Of a stretch of DNA of 64,000 bases, positions 1-12,200 are shown piece by piece. How positions within the stretch are numbered: the stretch's first letter is position 1; each line of letters opens with the position of its first letter. The notes under the pieces were generated by a model that was given only the letters and a program-made list of their open reading frames with translations, was not told where the DNA came from and made no database searches. The DNA is from Acheta domesticus (lineage: Eukaryota > Arthropoda > Insecta > Orthoptera > Gryllidae): the NCBI GenBank assembly GCA_031308135.1, contig JAHLJT010000631.1:33651522-33715521 (forward strand). Reading direction: 5' to 3'. Made by a program: the position numbers and the translations under genes.

Positions 1-1155
1 AAAAGTGTTAGTGCGGTCCGCCTCGCGCGAGCCATTGAAGACTGTTTTGGAAAGCTGCAAGCGGTCGTGCGACAGAGGAATGGTACCATTCTTTTCGAAG
101 CGCGCACCGACGAGCAGATTGACAAGATCCAAAAAACCAAGCAGATTGCCGGCCTCCAAGTGGAAGTGACCACTCACCCTACCCTTAACTTATGTAAGGG
201 AGTGGTCAATCACGAAGACTTTGCGCTTGAAAGTGAGGACGAACTTCTCTCCTTTTTTAAGAACCACGGCGTTACGGAGGTGTATAGGATCAGGAGGAAG
301 GAGAATGGGAAAGAGATCCCCACTCCCACCTTGATCCTGACTTTTAATCTCCCTTCTCTCCCAGAGAAAATTAGCTGTGGGTACTATAACCTTCGCGTGC
401 GGCAGTATGTGCCGAACCCCCTGCGCTGCTTTAAGTGCCAGAGGTTCGGTCATACACAACAAAGGTGCATGGCCGTAAGCCCTGCTTGCGCAAAGTGCAG
501 TAATTCCGCGCACGATCCCAACCCTTGTTCATCACCAGCCCGCTGTGTAAATTGTGAAGGAGACCATGCGGCCAACTCTAACAAATGCCCCACATATCTC
601 AGAGAGCGGGAGATCCAAAGGATTAGGGTGACGGAGAAGGTATCTTTTCCGGAAGCGAAACGCCGATACCTGGTGAAGAACCCTGTGGATCTCAGGCGTT
701 CTTTTTCTAGCACTCTGGCGAACACGGTCAAAGCGACGAGCATTCAGTCCTCTCCTGCTACTCCTCCAGTAGCGAACTTTTGTTGCCAGGTATCCCCAGT
801 GGACTTCCCTGAGGAGACATCGCCTTTGCAAGGTGGGAAAATAATAATCCCCACAAAATTCAAGACACCACCCAAGAAGACAACAAAGACAAAGACAGAA
901 CAAGAATCCACTTCTCAGCCGCGCAAGAAGGCTGATGTCACACGGCCTATTGGCCTGGACAAGAAAAATGATAGATCCTCCAAACTCCGACCACCTACCC
1001 CGACTCCTGAAACTCGCTCTGAGCGATCTCTCAGCCTGTCGAGCAGTGGTCAGGACGAGTCCGCCTCGGAGGAAAACTTCAGCCGGGATGGACACTCGCT
1101 CCTTCGGGCGGCAGAGGCGAAAAAAGGAAAGGAAGAAATCCTCTTAACTTCTTAA
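1..1155 (+). pseudogene. LINE ORF1, gag-like RNA-binding protein (5' partial)
   Basis: The frame is open from base 1 to a TAA at 1153-1155, so the true start lies upstream of the window. The product would be a nucleic-acid chaperone that coats the LINE RNA. Three zinc knuckles are visible: CFKCQRFGHTQQRC (about 427-468), CAKCSNSAHDPNPC and CVNCEGDHAANSNKC, followed by a basic, Ser/Pro/Thr-rich low-complexity tail. No frameshift is seen within this ORF. The next domain, the endonuclease, is in the same reading frame directly after the stop codon. Antisense open frames across this region are shadows. Confidence 0.85.
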
Positions 1156-4063
1156 ACTACGGCTCTCCTATCCTGGAATCTGAACGGATTTTCTCTCCGA
1201 CGGGACGAATTAAAATTCTTATTGTCCCGTTATACACCATCAATTTTCTGCTTACAGGAAACGCATCTTTCTCCACCACGGTCCATTCACTTTCGCGGTT
1301 TCACCCCTTATAGGGTTGATGTCGATGACGGCCTCCGCGCTCACGGCGGAGTTACTACTTTGGTCCAGGATTCGCTGTATTCTGCAGAAATCCCTGTTCA
1401 CACAGACCTTCAAACAGTTTGTGTGCGGGTGTATCTGCCATCCCTCTCACTCACCGTATGTAATATCTATATTTCCCCAAGACAAACGGTGTCGGCTGAT
1501 GACCTTCTAAGTCTAATAAACCAATTGCCAACACCTTTCTTGGTTGTGGGTGATGTAAACGCCCACAGCCCTCTTTGGGGTTCCTCTCGTACGTGTCAAA
1601 GAGGTGCTATTTTGGAATCTGTCATCGACACCATGAATTTGGCTATTCTCAACACTGGGGAACCAACTCATTTTGCCGTAGCTACGAATTCTAGCACGGC
1701 TATTGATGTAGCCCTTTGCAGCTCTTCACTTGCTACTGCTATGCGGTGGACCATATTAGAAGATCTTTATGGAAGCGACCATTACCCCACGATTGTCCAC
1801 ATTGATCATCTTCGCCGTAGCTGTGCACGGCCCCCTCAATGGATCGTGCGACGAGCTGACTGGTCGACATTCCAGAATTATGTTAACCTGTCAGACGGTC
1901 CCTTCGGAAATGTGGACGAAATGACAGAACATTTTAATAGCGCTGTACTTGCTGCCGCTTCCACCGCAATTCCGAAGGCAAGTGGTAAACCGCGACACCC
2001 TTTCGTTCCGTGGTGGAATGAGAACTGCTCGAGAGCGGTCGGTGCTCGAAAAAAGGCACTGGCACGTCTCAGACACTATCCAACAGTGGATAACTTAATC
2101 GAGTATAAAAGATGCAGGGCGAAGGCTAGAAGAACTATCGTAGAGAGCAAAAATGCATCGTGGAGAGCGTACGTGTCGTCTCTCAATTGTCACGCCTGGT
2201 ATGGAGGAAAATTCGACAGATAAGAGGACACTCTTTACCAAATACGGTGCCAGGTCTCCTGAAAAACGGAGAAATGATTACATCTCTAGATATGATTGTA
2301 GAAGAACTCGCCGCGCACTATGAAGCCATGTCAAGTTCGGCGAACTACGCTCCTGACTTTCTTTTGATCAAAGAAAGGATGGAGAGCCGTCCGTTGGATT
2401 TCTTCTGCAGAGCGTGTGAAGATTACAACACACCTTTCTCCATATCGGAATTGCGCTCTGCTCTTGCATTGGCCAGACGAACTGCCCCAGGTCCTGATGA
2501 AATACACAACTTAATGTTACAACATCTTCCTGATGTGGCGATGCAATTTCTCCTCCGCCTTTATAATCGCATCTGGGAAGAGCACACCATCCCTGCTGTA
2601 TGGCGAGAGGCCATAGTTATCCCAGCTCTGAAGGAGGGAAAGGATCGGTCGCTGGCATCGAGCTACCGACCTCTCGCTCTCACCAGCTGCGTTTGCAAAG
2701 TGCTGGAACGGATGGTAAACCAGCGCTTGGTCTGGACCTTGGAGTGCAGAAACCTACTGGCACCAATTCAGTACGGTTTCAGGAAACACCGGTCTACCCT
2801 TGACCATCTCGTCGCATTGGCAACAAAAATTTCAACCTCGTTCGTTCTGAGACAACACCTTGTCGCCGTACTATTCGATATAGAAAAGGCGTATGACACC
2901 ACTTGGAGGTATGGCATTCTGCGAACCTTGCACTCGTGGGGATTCAGGGGGAAGCTCCCTTATTCCTCCAAAATTTCTTATCGGACAGATCTTTCAGAGT
3001 TCGCATTGGTGACAAACTGTCTAACAGTCACCCCCTTGAAAACGGCATCCCCCAAGGCTCGGTGCTAAGTGTCACTCTGTTTGCCATAGCCATAAATAGT
3101 ATAGCGTCGGTCGTGAGGGAACCTGTGAAGGCATCGCTGTTTGTAGATGATTTTGCCATTTTTTGTTCATCTAGCAGCATAAGTGTGATCCAGAGGCAGC
3201 TCCAACTGGTGCTCAACAAGCTACATGAATGGAGCATGTCGACAGGTTTCAAGTTCTCACCTACTAAATGCACTGGAGTGCACTTCTGCAGAATATACCA
3301 TTTGCATAGCGATCCAATCCTGTACTTGGGAGGAAATCAGCTTCCATTCACTGACTCTGCCAGTTTTCTGGGGCTGACTTTTGACAAGTCCCTCACGTGG
3401 CGCTCTCATATCCGCACATTGCAAACCAGATGCGTCTCCCCCCTCAATCTTCTTCGAATGCTTAGTGGCACTTCATGGGGAGCCGACCGCATTACCCTAC
3501 TGCGGTTATACAGAGCCCTCATTCGCTCAGCATTGGATTACGGTAGTGAAGTGTATGGTTCTGCAGCTCCTTCCACCCTTCGACCCATCAACAGCATACA
3601 CCACGCTGGAATTCGCCTCTCAACAGGTGCGTATCGCACCAGCCGTATCGAATGCATTCTAGCTGACGCTGGGGAGCCATCCTTAAAAATAAGGCGAGAT
3701 ATTCTATTAGCGTCTTATGGTGCTAAAGTGTCAGGACTCTTTAATCATCCTTGTCGCCGAATAATCACTCGCCCAAAATATGAATCTTCTTATATTCTTC
3801 GAACTTCGCTACCCCAGCCCCCAGGCATTCGATTGCGAAATCTTTTGCGGGGACTTAATGTCGATCTTCCCACTCCTGTGAAACCCCCAAATGACCTGAT
3901 TCCCCCTTGGAAACTCCTTCTCCCCAATATTGACCTCAGACTCTCCAATCTTCCCAAACAAAATACTAGTCCTCTGGTTTACCAGAAGCAGTTTCAGGGT
4001 ATGAGGGAAGCCTACCCCATGTCTCCTTTCCTCATTGAAAAGCTGAACCCACTCCTGTTCTAG
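1156..4063 (+). pseudogene. LINE ORF2: endonuclease plus reverse transcriptase, frameshifted
   Basis: The endonuclease begins at once after the ORF1 stop (motif LLSWNLNGF, then CLQETHL and VVGDVNAHSP) and runs in frame 1 to a stop at 2221. The RT continues in frame 3 from about 2180 (RTAPGPDEIHNL, YRPLALTS, GFRKHRSTLDHL, FDIEKAYDTTW) and then shifts to frame 2 near 2950 (GIPQGSVLS and the catalytic box FVDDF in place of YADD). There are thus two frameshifts, near 2200 and 2950, and the copy is dead. The C-terminal part after the thumb ends at 4063 without an RNase H. No ATG precedes the endonuclease in its frame after the ORF1 stop. Confidence 0.85.
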
Positions 4064-5861
4064 GATGGTCAGAACTTGGAGGTCACCCTGGTGCTTCATT
4101 GAGACACCAATGAAAACCTGGAATGGCGTTGTCCCTATACTTCGTTTCGTACGTGCTGTTTAAGCATCGCTGCACTTTGGGCCCATGCTTATAACCACTT
4201 GTCTGGGTTGTCTGCAGACAATTTAGTCAACACGGGGATGATAATCTGGTTGATCCTTTCCACTTGGCCATTACCTCGGGGCACACCGGTTGTTACTTTC
4301 ACGTGTTCAATGAGCTCTTCGGCACAATACTATTTGAAAGTATCAGATGTGAAAGCAGTCCCTCTGTCACTGATGATTCGCTGGGGATTCCCAAAAGTTT
4401 GTTGCAGTAGCCTTAGCTTGTCAAGCACTTCTCTTGTTGTAGTTGACTTGGTTGGGAATATCCAAACAAACTTGGAGAATCCATCTACAATTACTAATAA
4501 ATACTTATACAATTTGGAGGTGGCAGTCATGGGGCCAAGGTGGTCAATATGGAATGTAATCAACGGTACATCGCCTTTGGGATGGGCCGTAAAATTCCTT
4601 CTCGCTTCCCTCTCTTCTTCTCCGCCAGCACACAGGGAATGCAGCATTCAATGAACTGCTGTAACCTGTCCTTCAACTTGGGAATGTAATAGTCCTCTTG
4701 AAGTGATTCCATCATCTTCTTCACTCCAAAGTGACCATTTTCATGCATCCTACGTATCACGTCTTGGTGCATTGAGGCAGGCAAGGCAATTACACTTTTG
4801 GTGCCAGCCTTCCTCCTCACTATCCCATTTTCTGTGAGGAAGTCCTCTTAGGGTTCAGTTTCCAGGACCTGCCTGATCACTCGCAACCTATCATCCTTTT
4901 CTTGTTCTCTCCTGATGGTAGCCAGCAGGGTGTCCTCGACAATCATGATAGGGAAACGACAATGCATCCACATGTTTGAGGCGCTCCCCCTTCCTGTGTT
5001 CAATTTCATAGATTAACTCTTCTAGGGTCAGAGCCCATCAGGCAACTTTCGGTGGCAGTTTCTCTTTTGACTTGGTCTTCTTGAAGGCCTGGCAGTCTGT
5101 GACAATCTTGAAGAGGATATCCAACAAGTTCACACGCAACTTTGCACCGCATGAATAATGGCCACCACTTCCAGCTCATAAGCACTCCACTTTTTTTCTG
5201 CGTCTGAGGTTTTCCAGCTCAGGTAATGGACAGGATGAAAGGCTTTGTCTCCCTTTCTCTGCTGCAGAAGGATGGCACCATATCCCTCCGTACTGGCGTC
5301 GGTGTGGAGCTCTGTCACGGATGTTTAATCATAGATCTTTAAAATCGGATCCCGTGCCAGAACCTCCTTCAGCCTTGCAAAAGCTACCTTATGCACGCTA
5401 TTGAATGTAAGGGGCCTTTCATCTCTCAATTCATATAAGGGATAAGCTAATTTGGCATAGTCTTTCACAAACGTACGGAAATAACTTGTAAGTCCCAAGA
5501 AACTGTAGGTGTTTAAAAGTTTTGGGTTGCGAAAAGCTGGAATGGCCCTCACTTTCTCAGGTGATGGGCGCACACTTCCTCCTTCCACAACAACCCAAAA
5601 ACTCTATTCTGGTCTGTAAAATTTGCACTTTCTCCAGTTTATCTCCAGGCCATGGCCAGCTGCTACCCGGAGAGTCTGTTAGCTTTGTCAAGGCATCTGG
5701 CATGTCGAGTCCGGGGATAATTATGTCATCCAGGTACACTTGGATTACGTTACGTCTTGTAAGGCCCCTAAATACCTCATCGATGAAACGTAGAAAGGAA
5801 GGGAGGCTGTTACACAATCCAAACGGCGTGTAATTAAATTCATATTGGCCGCTACACACAA
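4064..5861 (-). pseudogene. Gypsy pol, 3' half: RT palm to integrase
   Basis: In minus-strand order: RT with GQYEFNYTPFGLCN and the catalytic YLDD box (about 5859-5700), the RT connection (FLGLTSYFRTFVKDYA, about 5500), RNase H with an initial HTDAST and YELEVV (about 5318-5130), the integrase zinc finger (HENGHFGVKK then CCIPC, about 4820-4640) and the integrase core with catalytic Asp in FHIDHLGP, Asp in ISDRGTAF and Glu in GNGQVERINQ (about 4580-4260). Stops and frameshifts occur, for example near 5319, 4860 and 4325. The coding trace continues to about 4050 and is then lost against the LINE. It would act in reverse transcription and insertion of the element. Confidence 0.85.
5854..5861. 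repeat. Left target-site duplication of the R2-like element
   Basis: ACACACAA, identical to 11405-11412; the two copies bracket the insert exactly where Gypsy RT homology breaks. Confidence 0.8.
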
Positions 5862-8800
5862 CAATTGCTGTGTTTCATCAAAATCGACATAATTCATAGT
5901 AATGAACTAAGTTTCGACTTAAGTGAGTTTTGCTGTGAGTGTCATCTGCAAATAAGTACATTGTACATACAATGTAAATATATTGCGTTGGACAGAACCT
6001 GTCAGGAAGGAAGTACATAGATATTAATTACAATGACACTTTACTCTGGTTCTGAAGGAGCCAGAATGTATATACTCCCTCGGCTCGGCTCCGTCCACTC
6101 TTCCTTCGGTGCCGGCAGCGACTTACGCCCCATCACCTGCAACAAAAAAGCTGGTGCGGGAGTCAATGATGTTCTTCGAGGACATGATTACACTGCTGAA
6201 CGATGCGGCGCTTCAGAGTTGGGAGGTAGTCGCGGTGGACGAGATTCTTAAGCGCCTTGTCGTTCGCGGGATCCCAGGCCCCGCGGGCGCCCTACTATAA
6301 CCTGGAGACTCTCCACTCTAGACACCCCTGGCACCCCGCGAAGCTCGTCAGGCAGGTTCTTGTATTTCGTGGCCTTCTCTTTACTGCTATTGGCAAGCGC
6401 TCCTTTGCCTCCCTCAAAGGGCGCAGACACCTCTAGGATCTTGAAAGATCTCTTCTGGCGGTCAGCCAAGATCAGGTCAGGTCTATCAGAGGAAGAGCGG
6501 CCGAATCGCTGATCCTCGGCGATCACCGTCCAGTTATTGGGCACTACAGCATGCTTGAGGAGGTCAACCACTTTATTGTGCCGCACCGTGATGGCAGCCA
6601 GGTTCCTTTTACAGTGGTTTATAACGTAGGGCCTGAGTCTCCTTCCACGGAATGCCATCTTCCGCACAGCCGTAGCGGCAAGCGCCTTCTTCCTGTCGAG
6701 CCCAAAGGCGGCTACCCCGAAGTTTAGGAAGAAGATTTAACCTCGCTCTATGTACCCAGAAATAGTCCTTCCATCTCAAGAAGGCTCCCGTTCTCATGAA
6801 ATGGGATGAGACGGACTCCCTAGGCCCAGGTCCGCTGCAGCTCTACCCTGATCAGGTTGTGCCTTCCAGCCATTTAAGTGAATCTGCTGGTTCCTCTCTC
6901 TCAATCGCCTGAACACCCATCTCACTCCAAGAAGAGTAGAGGCACTACGGGCGGCCGACCAGACATTTCCTCTTCCAGAATGCCTCACCTTAATACGGCC
7001 AGACAGATTAGAGGCCGCCGCATCCGCATTGCTTGGAAACTGAGGTAGGCCTTTCCTTAGCGTCTCGCGAAGGTCTTGGTCGGCCGCCTTTCTAATAACT
7101 GGATCCGGAGAGGTCAAGAATTTGAAGGCGCTCTCGATTTTTGGCGAACCAAGCCTCCTTGTGGAATTCGGGGAGGCCGATCCCGGCTCCCGAACGTGAC
7201 GCGTATAGGTAATGCGTCGAGGCGTTCTCAGGCAGGCCCAGCATTTCCTTCACTGCCCAGCGCATCCATTTGTCTATCTTTTTCGCGTCCACCGTCACTG
7301 TCCGCATGCGGAACAGGAAGGGGAGCCGCGGTAAGATGAAGCCGGTGGGAGCGTCTATCTTTTGGAAAGGCGCGAGATGGGAGTGGAGGACAGCCTCCGT
7401 CTGGTCCATGACTTCCTTGATCTTCGCTAATGGATGAAGAGTGGAGAAACCAACCGGTTTCCCCAGGAAGCGAGTCGAGGCATCGGTTGAGAGGGCGTTA
7501 ACGAGCCCCAGAGGAGTGTGAAGCTCCATGGACTGCACCTTCTTCTTATCATGAGGGAGTCGCTCTTTGCTGGATTGACGGCAATGTCCACTTCCTCTGC
7601 TCCCTTGACGACGGCATCGATCATGGCAGGAGACGACGCTGCCAGCCAAATGTCGTCTGCGTATGCTCCGCCTGCGATCTCCATATCTGAAAGATCGAGC
7701 GCACGACGGAGCACAGGGTCAATCGATAGGTTAAAAAGAATAGGGCTCAGCGGACATCCCTGTCTCACGCCTCTCTTGCAGTCCACAGGCCCTACTAAAC
7801 CATTCTCAGAGACAATGGTGCTGGTATTGTCTTGGTAAAGATATTTAACCACGTCGAGGAGCGTGTTGCCAGCACCAGCCTTCTCAAGCGCCATTAAAAT
7901 GGCGTCCATTGACACTGAGCCGAAGGCGTTGCTCAGGTCCAAAAAGGCAAGGTAGAGACTCTGGCCAGATTCTTTGGCGGCGCCTATAGCCCTTTATACC
8001 AGGAAGTTGTGTTCCAGCACCTCGTCTAGAGGTCTGAAAGCTTTCTGGGCCGGAGACAGGATCTTGTTGTCCTCCATCCAGTTGGAGAGCTCCGCGCCCA
8101 GAGCGCCGCATAAAGCCTCCTAATAGTAGGGGCCGTAGCAATCCAATTGCGCACCTCCTCCTCCTCGCCTCCTTTGAGGATGAAAATAGTTTTCGAGTGG
8201 CGCCAGGAGTTCGGGATCTTCTTGTGTTTCCGGCAAGCGTTGAAAATGACCGTCAATAGTTTAGCGTAGGGATCAACCCGTCGCCAATGGTCGTACGTGA
8301 TTTTGTCGTCCCCAGGAGAGAAGTTCGCACACGCGTTTAGCTTCTGGGCGACTTCCGTAATCTCGAAGGCGTCGCTGAAGGCTTCTTCTTCTGTGGGAGC
8401 GGCGGAGAAGAGGGACGACAAGCGAGGGTTCTCCGGAGACGGCGGCTGGTGGAAGTGCGCCTCGAGGATGTCCCCGTCAATTCGGCACTTCGAACTTTGA
8501 TTGCCGGTGATTATTCTCATGGCTCTTTTCGGTTTGTTCTTATAGATTCTAGAAATCTTCGCCCTATTCGCCGTCTCAGCGTCAGCCTTCCTCAGCGCAG
8601 AGGGCCTGTATTCCGTAGGCGGGTGACGTAAGCATATATTTTGCACTCTGGCAACCGCCTCGTCAATTAAACTAGAAAGGGTGGACCAAGACGAGATAGA
8701 AGCAGGGCATAGAGAGGCCGTAAGTATTTCGCCCCGTATCTCCTCCAAGGCCGGCGCTAGTTTGCCTATCAAGTCATGGTCCGCGACGGCTACTTCAAGG

Positions 8801-11404
8801 GCTTCTTGTGGCTCAGTTTCCGTGAAAGTATCTTCCTGAAGGACATCACTCCTGTCATCAGTCATGCTGACCTCATCAGGGGAATCTTCAGAGGCCGGAG
8901 AGATACCGGAAGGAAAAAGAACAGGCTCCGGCGACCGCTGGGGCTTCATCGACTTCGCAACTCTCTTGCGCTTCTTCCTTTGTTTACTCGAGCCATCGTT
9001 CACAGAGGCAGGTTTAGAGCGCCGAAATACTTGAGTGACGATGACCTAGTCTCCACCAGGCGAGGGAGAGTGGTATGAAAAATCTCTCCTCAAATTCTCA
9101 AGATTTCTTTCCCTTTCTTCCTGTCGCCGCCTAGTGTCCGGTTGTGGGATCTGCTCTTCTCGAGTGATACGTTGGTGGATTCTCGAGTGTTGGCTCCTCT
9201 GTGCCTCTGTCGCGAATCCCAAGTCACAGGTCTGACACCTGAAGGAAACAGAAGAATTCAGGTCTTCCCGATCCATCAGGGCAGCAGCGGATTGACACGC
9301 CGCTAAGTGAGGTTCCCATTTAGCGACCGGCTCTTTGCAGCCAGCGCAGACCTTCACTACTGAAAACGTATCATCATGGCGTCTACTAAGGTGATTCTTG
9401 AAGCTCTGAAACCGGAGGACCAAGAGCAGGAACCACTGATAGGCGGAGACGAGGCGGGGTACCAAGGGCATTTGGTAGCCCTAGCGGCTGGTAGAGGGAA
9501 GAAAGCGCGTGCGTCAATATTTCTAGGCTGAAGTGAGTCGGGAAAATCTAGAAGATTAACAGGAAGGAACCTGGAGCTAGTAACTTCTTCTCTTCCCGTT
9601 TCAGAAGCCGGGTTGCTGCACGTTACCCTTCTCTCATTTTGAGATATCGTGACTTGAAAAACTGCATTAGATGGGGCTTCAAAATCCCGATGAGCAGTCT
9701 CCTCCGCTGGTTGGCCCTCAACACTAACCGAGTGCTTATCAGAGGAGACGAAGACTGAGATTTGGTCATTGGCAGTATTATCTCTTTCCTATTTGAGAGT
9801 AGGGCACCGAAGCATCTTTCCTAAGCTCAATTTGGTGAGGGATCTCCGCGGACCTAACTTCATTGGCAAAAGTAACCTTCTCATTGCCATTACTTACTTT
9901 AGGCTTAGATTTTTTCTTTTTTGGCACGTCTTTGCCTGTCTGAATTTGAGTTTTATCACCCTTTTTTGGGCTTAGGTTTCTGCGTAGCAGGTGCCGGAAA
10001 GATTTGAGATATACGATTAATTTTAGGAGTGTGGTTTTGCGAAACAGACTCATGATAGTTTAGCGGTTTGAAGTATCTACCGATGATGCTCGGGTGTCTA
10101 ACCGGAATTGTGACTTTAAAGTCAGTTGATGTTGAAGGGCCATCATCGATAATAACTTCCGTGCGAACGGGCGGTTCCTTCCGTGTATCCAATTCATTAC
10201 GGCCTTTCTCAGAAGGACCGTGACCGGCATGACTGGATTCAATATGTTTACTCGACCGTGTATCCTGAGGAGACTCTTTAGCAGGACACGATCGGTTGTG
10301 GTCGGCTTTGGCTGCAGGACGGCCGCAGTTGGAACAAGTAATTTCAGATGAAAATGCTTCGGCCAATCATGAGATTTAGACAGGTGAGCGCAAAGATTCT
10401 TCCTTACTTCTATGATGGAACTACCCAGAAATCGCGTCCTACAAAGCGGGCAGTTGGCCGGCTTGGCTACAGGAAAAGGAAGAAGTGAATGCTCACCGAT
10501 AATCACCGGATGCCTTCTATCCTTCCTTGCAATGGTTGAGAACGCCGGGGAGGTCTCTTTTTTGTGAGGCTGACTAGGTTCGGCAACCAGGGCTGCCTCC
10601 TCAGAGGAAGAATCGGAGGAGGCCGTCTCAAGAGCCGGAGGGCTAGGGATAGGCGACAGTAGCGGAGGCGGAGGAGATGATTTAGGAAATGGCTTCGGAG
10701 TGGAGGCGAACATGAGGCTCGGCGAGGGCCCAGGCTCCTTAGAATTCACAGGTGAAGGTGAATTCTCTAAGACAGAAATATCCAGGGAAATGGACAGAGA
10801 AAGAAGAAGGGAGGAGACAGACTCCCTAGCTTCTGCCGTCCTGACAGCCATTTCCTTATTGATCCTCTCCAAAGCCACGTCGTATGGGTCTTGAGGAGCT
10901 TGATCCGTTTGATGGAGGACCTGACCTGATTCATCAATATGTGTCTGAAGGAGCTCTGTAGTTGGTTGATTTAATGTTTCAGAAGCCGTGTCATTCGCAG
11001 CCGAGGCTTCCAAGACGGGCGTATGTACTCTTGGTAGATTCGCATCATTCACAGGAGCTGGCGCTTCCGGAGCCCGGGAGCTCGCCCCCGTTGCCTCCGC
11101 AACACGAGGGCTGGCCGGAGCTTCAATCGCGGAAACGGAGCCCGAAGAACCTGAAATTGAGCCGGCTCTGAGAATTCACGATATTATGAATAAGCTCCTT
11201 CCATGGATTGTTATTTGATTCCTTAGTCGGGCTAGGAAGAAGTGAAGCAACCACTGAGCGACTGTCTTTCACTTGTTTGCTTTCCCTCTCTGGAGAGGAG
11301 CACCATCCGCTTCTCAGGCGAGACGGCATGTTAGCAGAGAGAGAGAGAGACAAAATCGGGTAAAAACACTTGCAACCGTGATATGGCGATCAACTTGGAA
11401 TTAA
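5862..11404 (-). mobile_element. R2-like (restriction-like endonuclease) LINE inserted in Gypsy RT
   Basis: The minus strand encodes N-terminal zinc fingers, a central RT and a C-terminal restriction-like endonuclease, the single-ORF architecture of R2-group LINEs. Exact ends are given by an 8-bp duplication ACACACAA at 5854-5861 and 11405-11412; dropping one copy restores the Gypsy RT reading through LVCSGQYEF apart from one frameshift. Length is 5543 bp, so the copy is close to full length. The 3' end (5862-6247) is non-coding with no poly-A visible, as in many R2-type elements. The target is a transposon and not 28S rDNA. Confidence 0.88.
6247..11338 (-). pseudogene. R2-like polyprotein: zinc fingers, RT, restriction-like endonuclease
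   Basis: A start at about 11329 (MPSRLRSG) lies some 70 bp inside the element. The N-terminal part is Ser/Pro-rich and then carries finger motifs: CPLC...HLSKSH (about 10460-10370), CSNCGRPAAKADHNRSC (about 10340), a degenerate finger ending HLSRRH (about 9385), CAGCKEPVAKWEPHLAAC (about 9350-9300) and CQTC...HSRIH (about 9240-9170). The RT covers about 8400-7550: SPGDDKITYDHW, LDLSNAFGSV, GVRQGCPLSP and the catalytic YADD. The C-terminus holds a CCHC-type finger (CRYGC ... VINHC, about 6700-6610) and a restriction-like nuclease with RPDLILAD and KILEVSAPFEGG (about 6480-6400). Frameshifts at about 10366, 10050, 9780, 9470, 9045, 8130, 7950, 7500, 7100, 6790 and 6660 make it non-functional. 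Confidence 0.85.
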
Positions 11405-11412
11405 ACACACAA
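11405..11412. repeat. Right target-site duplication of the R2-like element
   Basis: ACACACAA, the partner of 5854-5861. Confidence 0.8.
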
Positions 11413-12200
11413 GTTCGAAAGCTTCTTGGATGTTTCAGCCACAGGTACATTGGAAAAACTGTTATTTAGGTCTAGCACTGAGAATACCGCATCATTCACC
11501 AGGGCGTCGACCTTATCGTCGATGAGGGGCATGGGGAATCTGTCTCTCACCACTTTTCTATTAAGCGCCCTGTAATCGACACACACTCTTAAGTGATCCA
11601 TCCTTCTTCACAATTACCACGGGGCTGGCGTAATTGCTCCTGCTGGGCCTCACAATGCGTCTCTCCAACCACTCTTGTATTTGATTTCCAGGATTTCCTT
11701 CTCCTTAGGCGCTAGGCGGTGAGGCTGGATATTCACCGGAATCTCATCATGCAGAGTAATCTGAGTTTCTACAGAGGTCTTCACCTCTGTTCTAAGTGAA
11801 TAACTAGCTACTAGAGCAGCTACCTCGTGCCTGTACGGCTCAGCACACTGCAGCTCATCTACCAGGAAACAGCTGGAGGAAGGCAACTGTTCAAAATATT
11901 TGGTTGCCGAATCATCCAATTCTTCCTCAGTTGCCTCCTGTATAGGCCTAAGGCGTTCAACTCTTCCCCGGCTCATTGTCACCTCCACTCCCCTTAGGAA
12001 GGCATCACCCAAAATGAAATCTGGGGACTTGGACCTCTGTTGGCACCACAAATACTTCCACCTTGTAGTTGTGTTTTCCTATCTTCATCTTTAACATCGC
12101 AGTCCCCAGAGGCCGGGTTTCGGCATTACCAAACCCCGTGAAAATCCTTTCAGTGCTCTGTAGGGGCTGGTTACCCATCCTGGCAAACGTCTCTGCCTTC
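11405..12200 (-). pseudogene. Gypsy pol, 5' half: protease end and RT N-terminus
   Basis: Minus-strand segments include LGDAFLRGVEVTMSRGR, typical of the end of a Gypsy aspartic protease (about 12030-11960), PHRLAPKEKEILE, the usual lead-in to the RT (about 11740-11690), and the RT itself with VCVDYRALNRKVV and a palm motif VLDLNNSF (about 11590-11440; canonical copies have an Asp/Gly-Tyr arrangement here). A frameshift lies at about 11660 and another at about 11425, just before the R2-like insertion. The protease active-site DTG is not clearly visible. Confidence 0.75.

Larger units (their letters stand above)
1..4063 (+). mobile_element. I-clade-like non-LTR retrotransposon (LINE), both ends missing
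   Basis: The element runs into the window from the left and contains a gag-like ORF1, an apurinic-type endonuclease and a reverse transcriptase in the order expected of Jockey/I superfamily LINEs. Three CCHC knuckles in ORF1 and the RT C-terminal region resemble the I group, whose members usually carry an RNase H domain after the RT. Here the coding sequence stops at 4063, just where a Gypsy integrase begins on the other strand, so the RNase H and 3' tail are gone. Loss of a LINE's 3' end is not the usual 5' truncation and points to deletion or rearrangement at the junction near 4040-4065. Clade assignment is inference from motifs. Confidence 0.85.

Noticed and set aside
190..1095. Long minus-strand open frames of 97-187 codons
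   Set aside because: They are antisense to the LINE ORF1 with its clear CCHC knuckles and have no domain content of their own.
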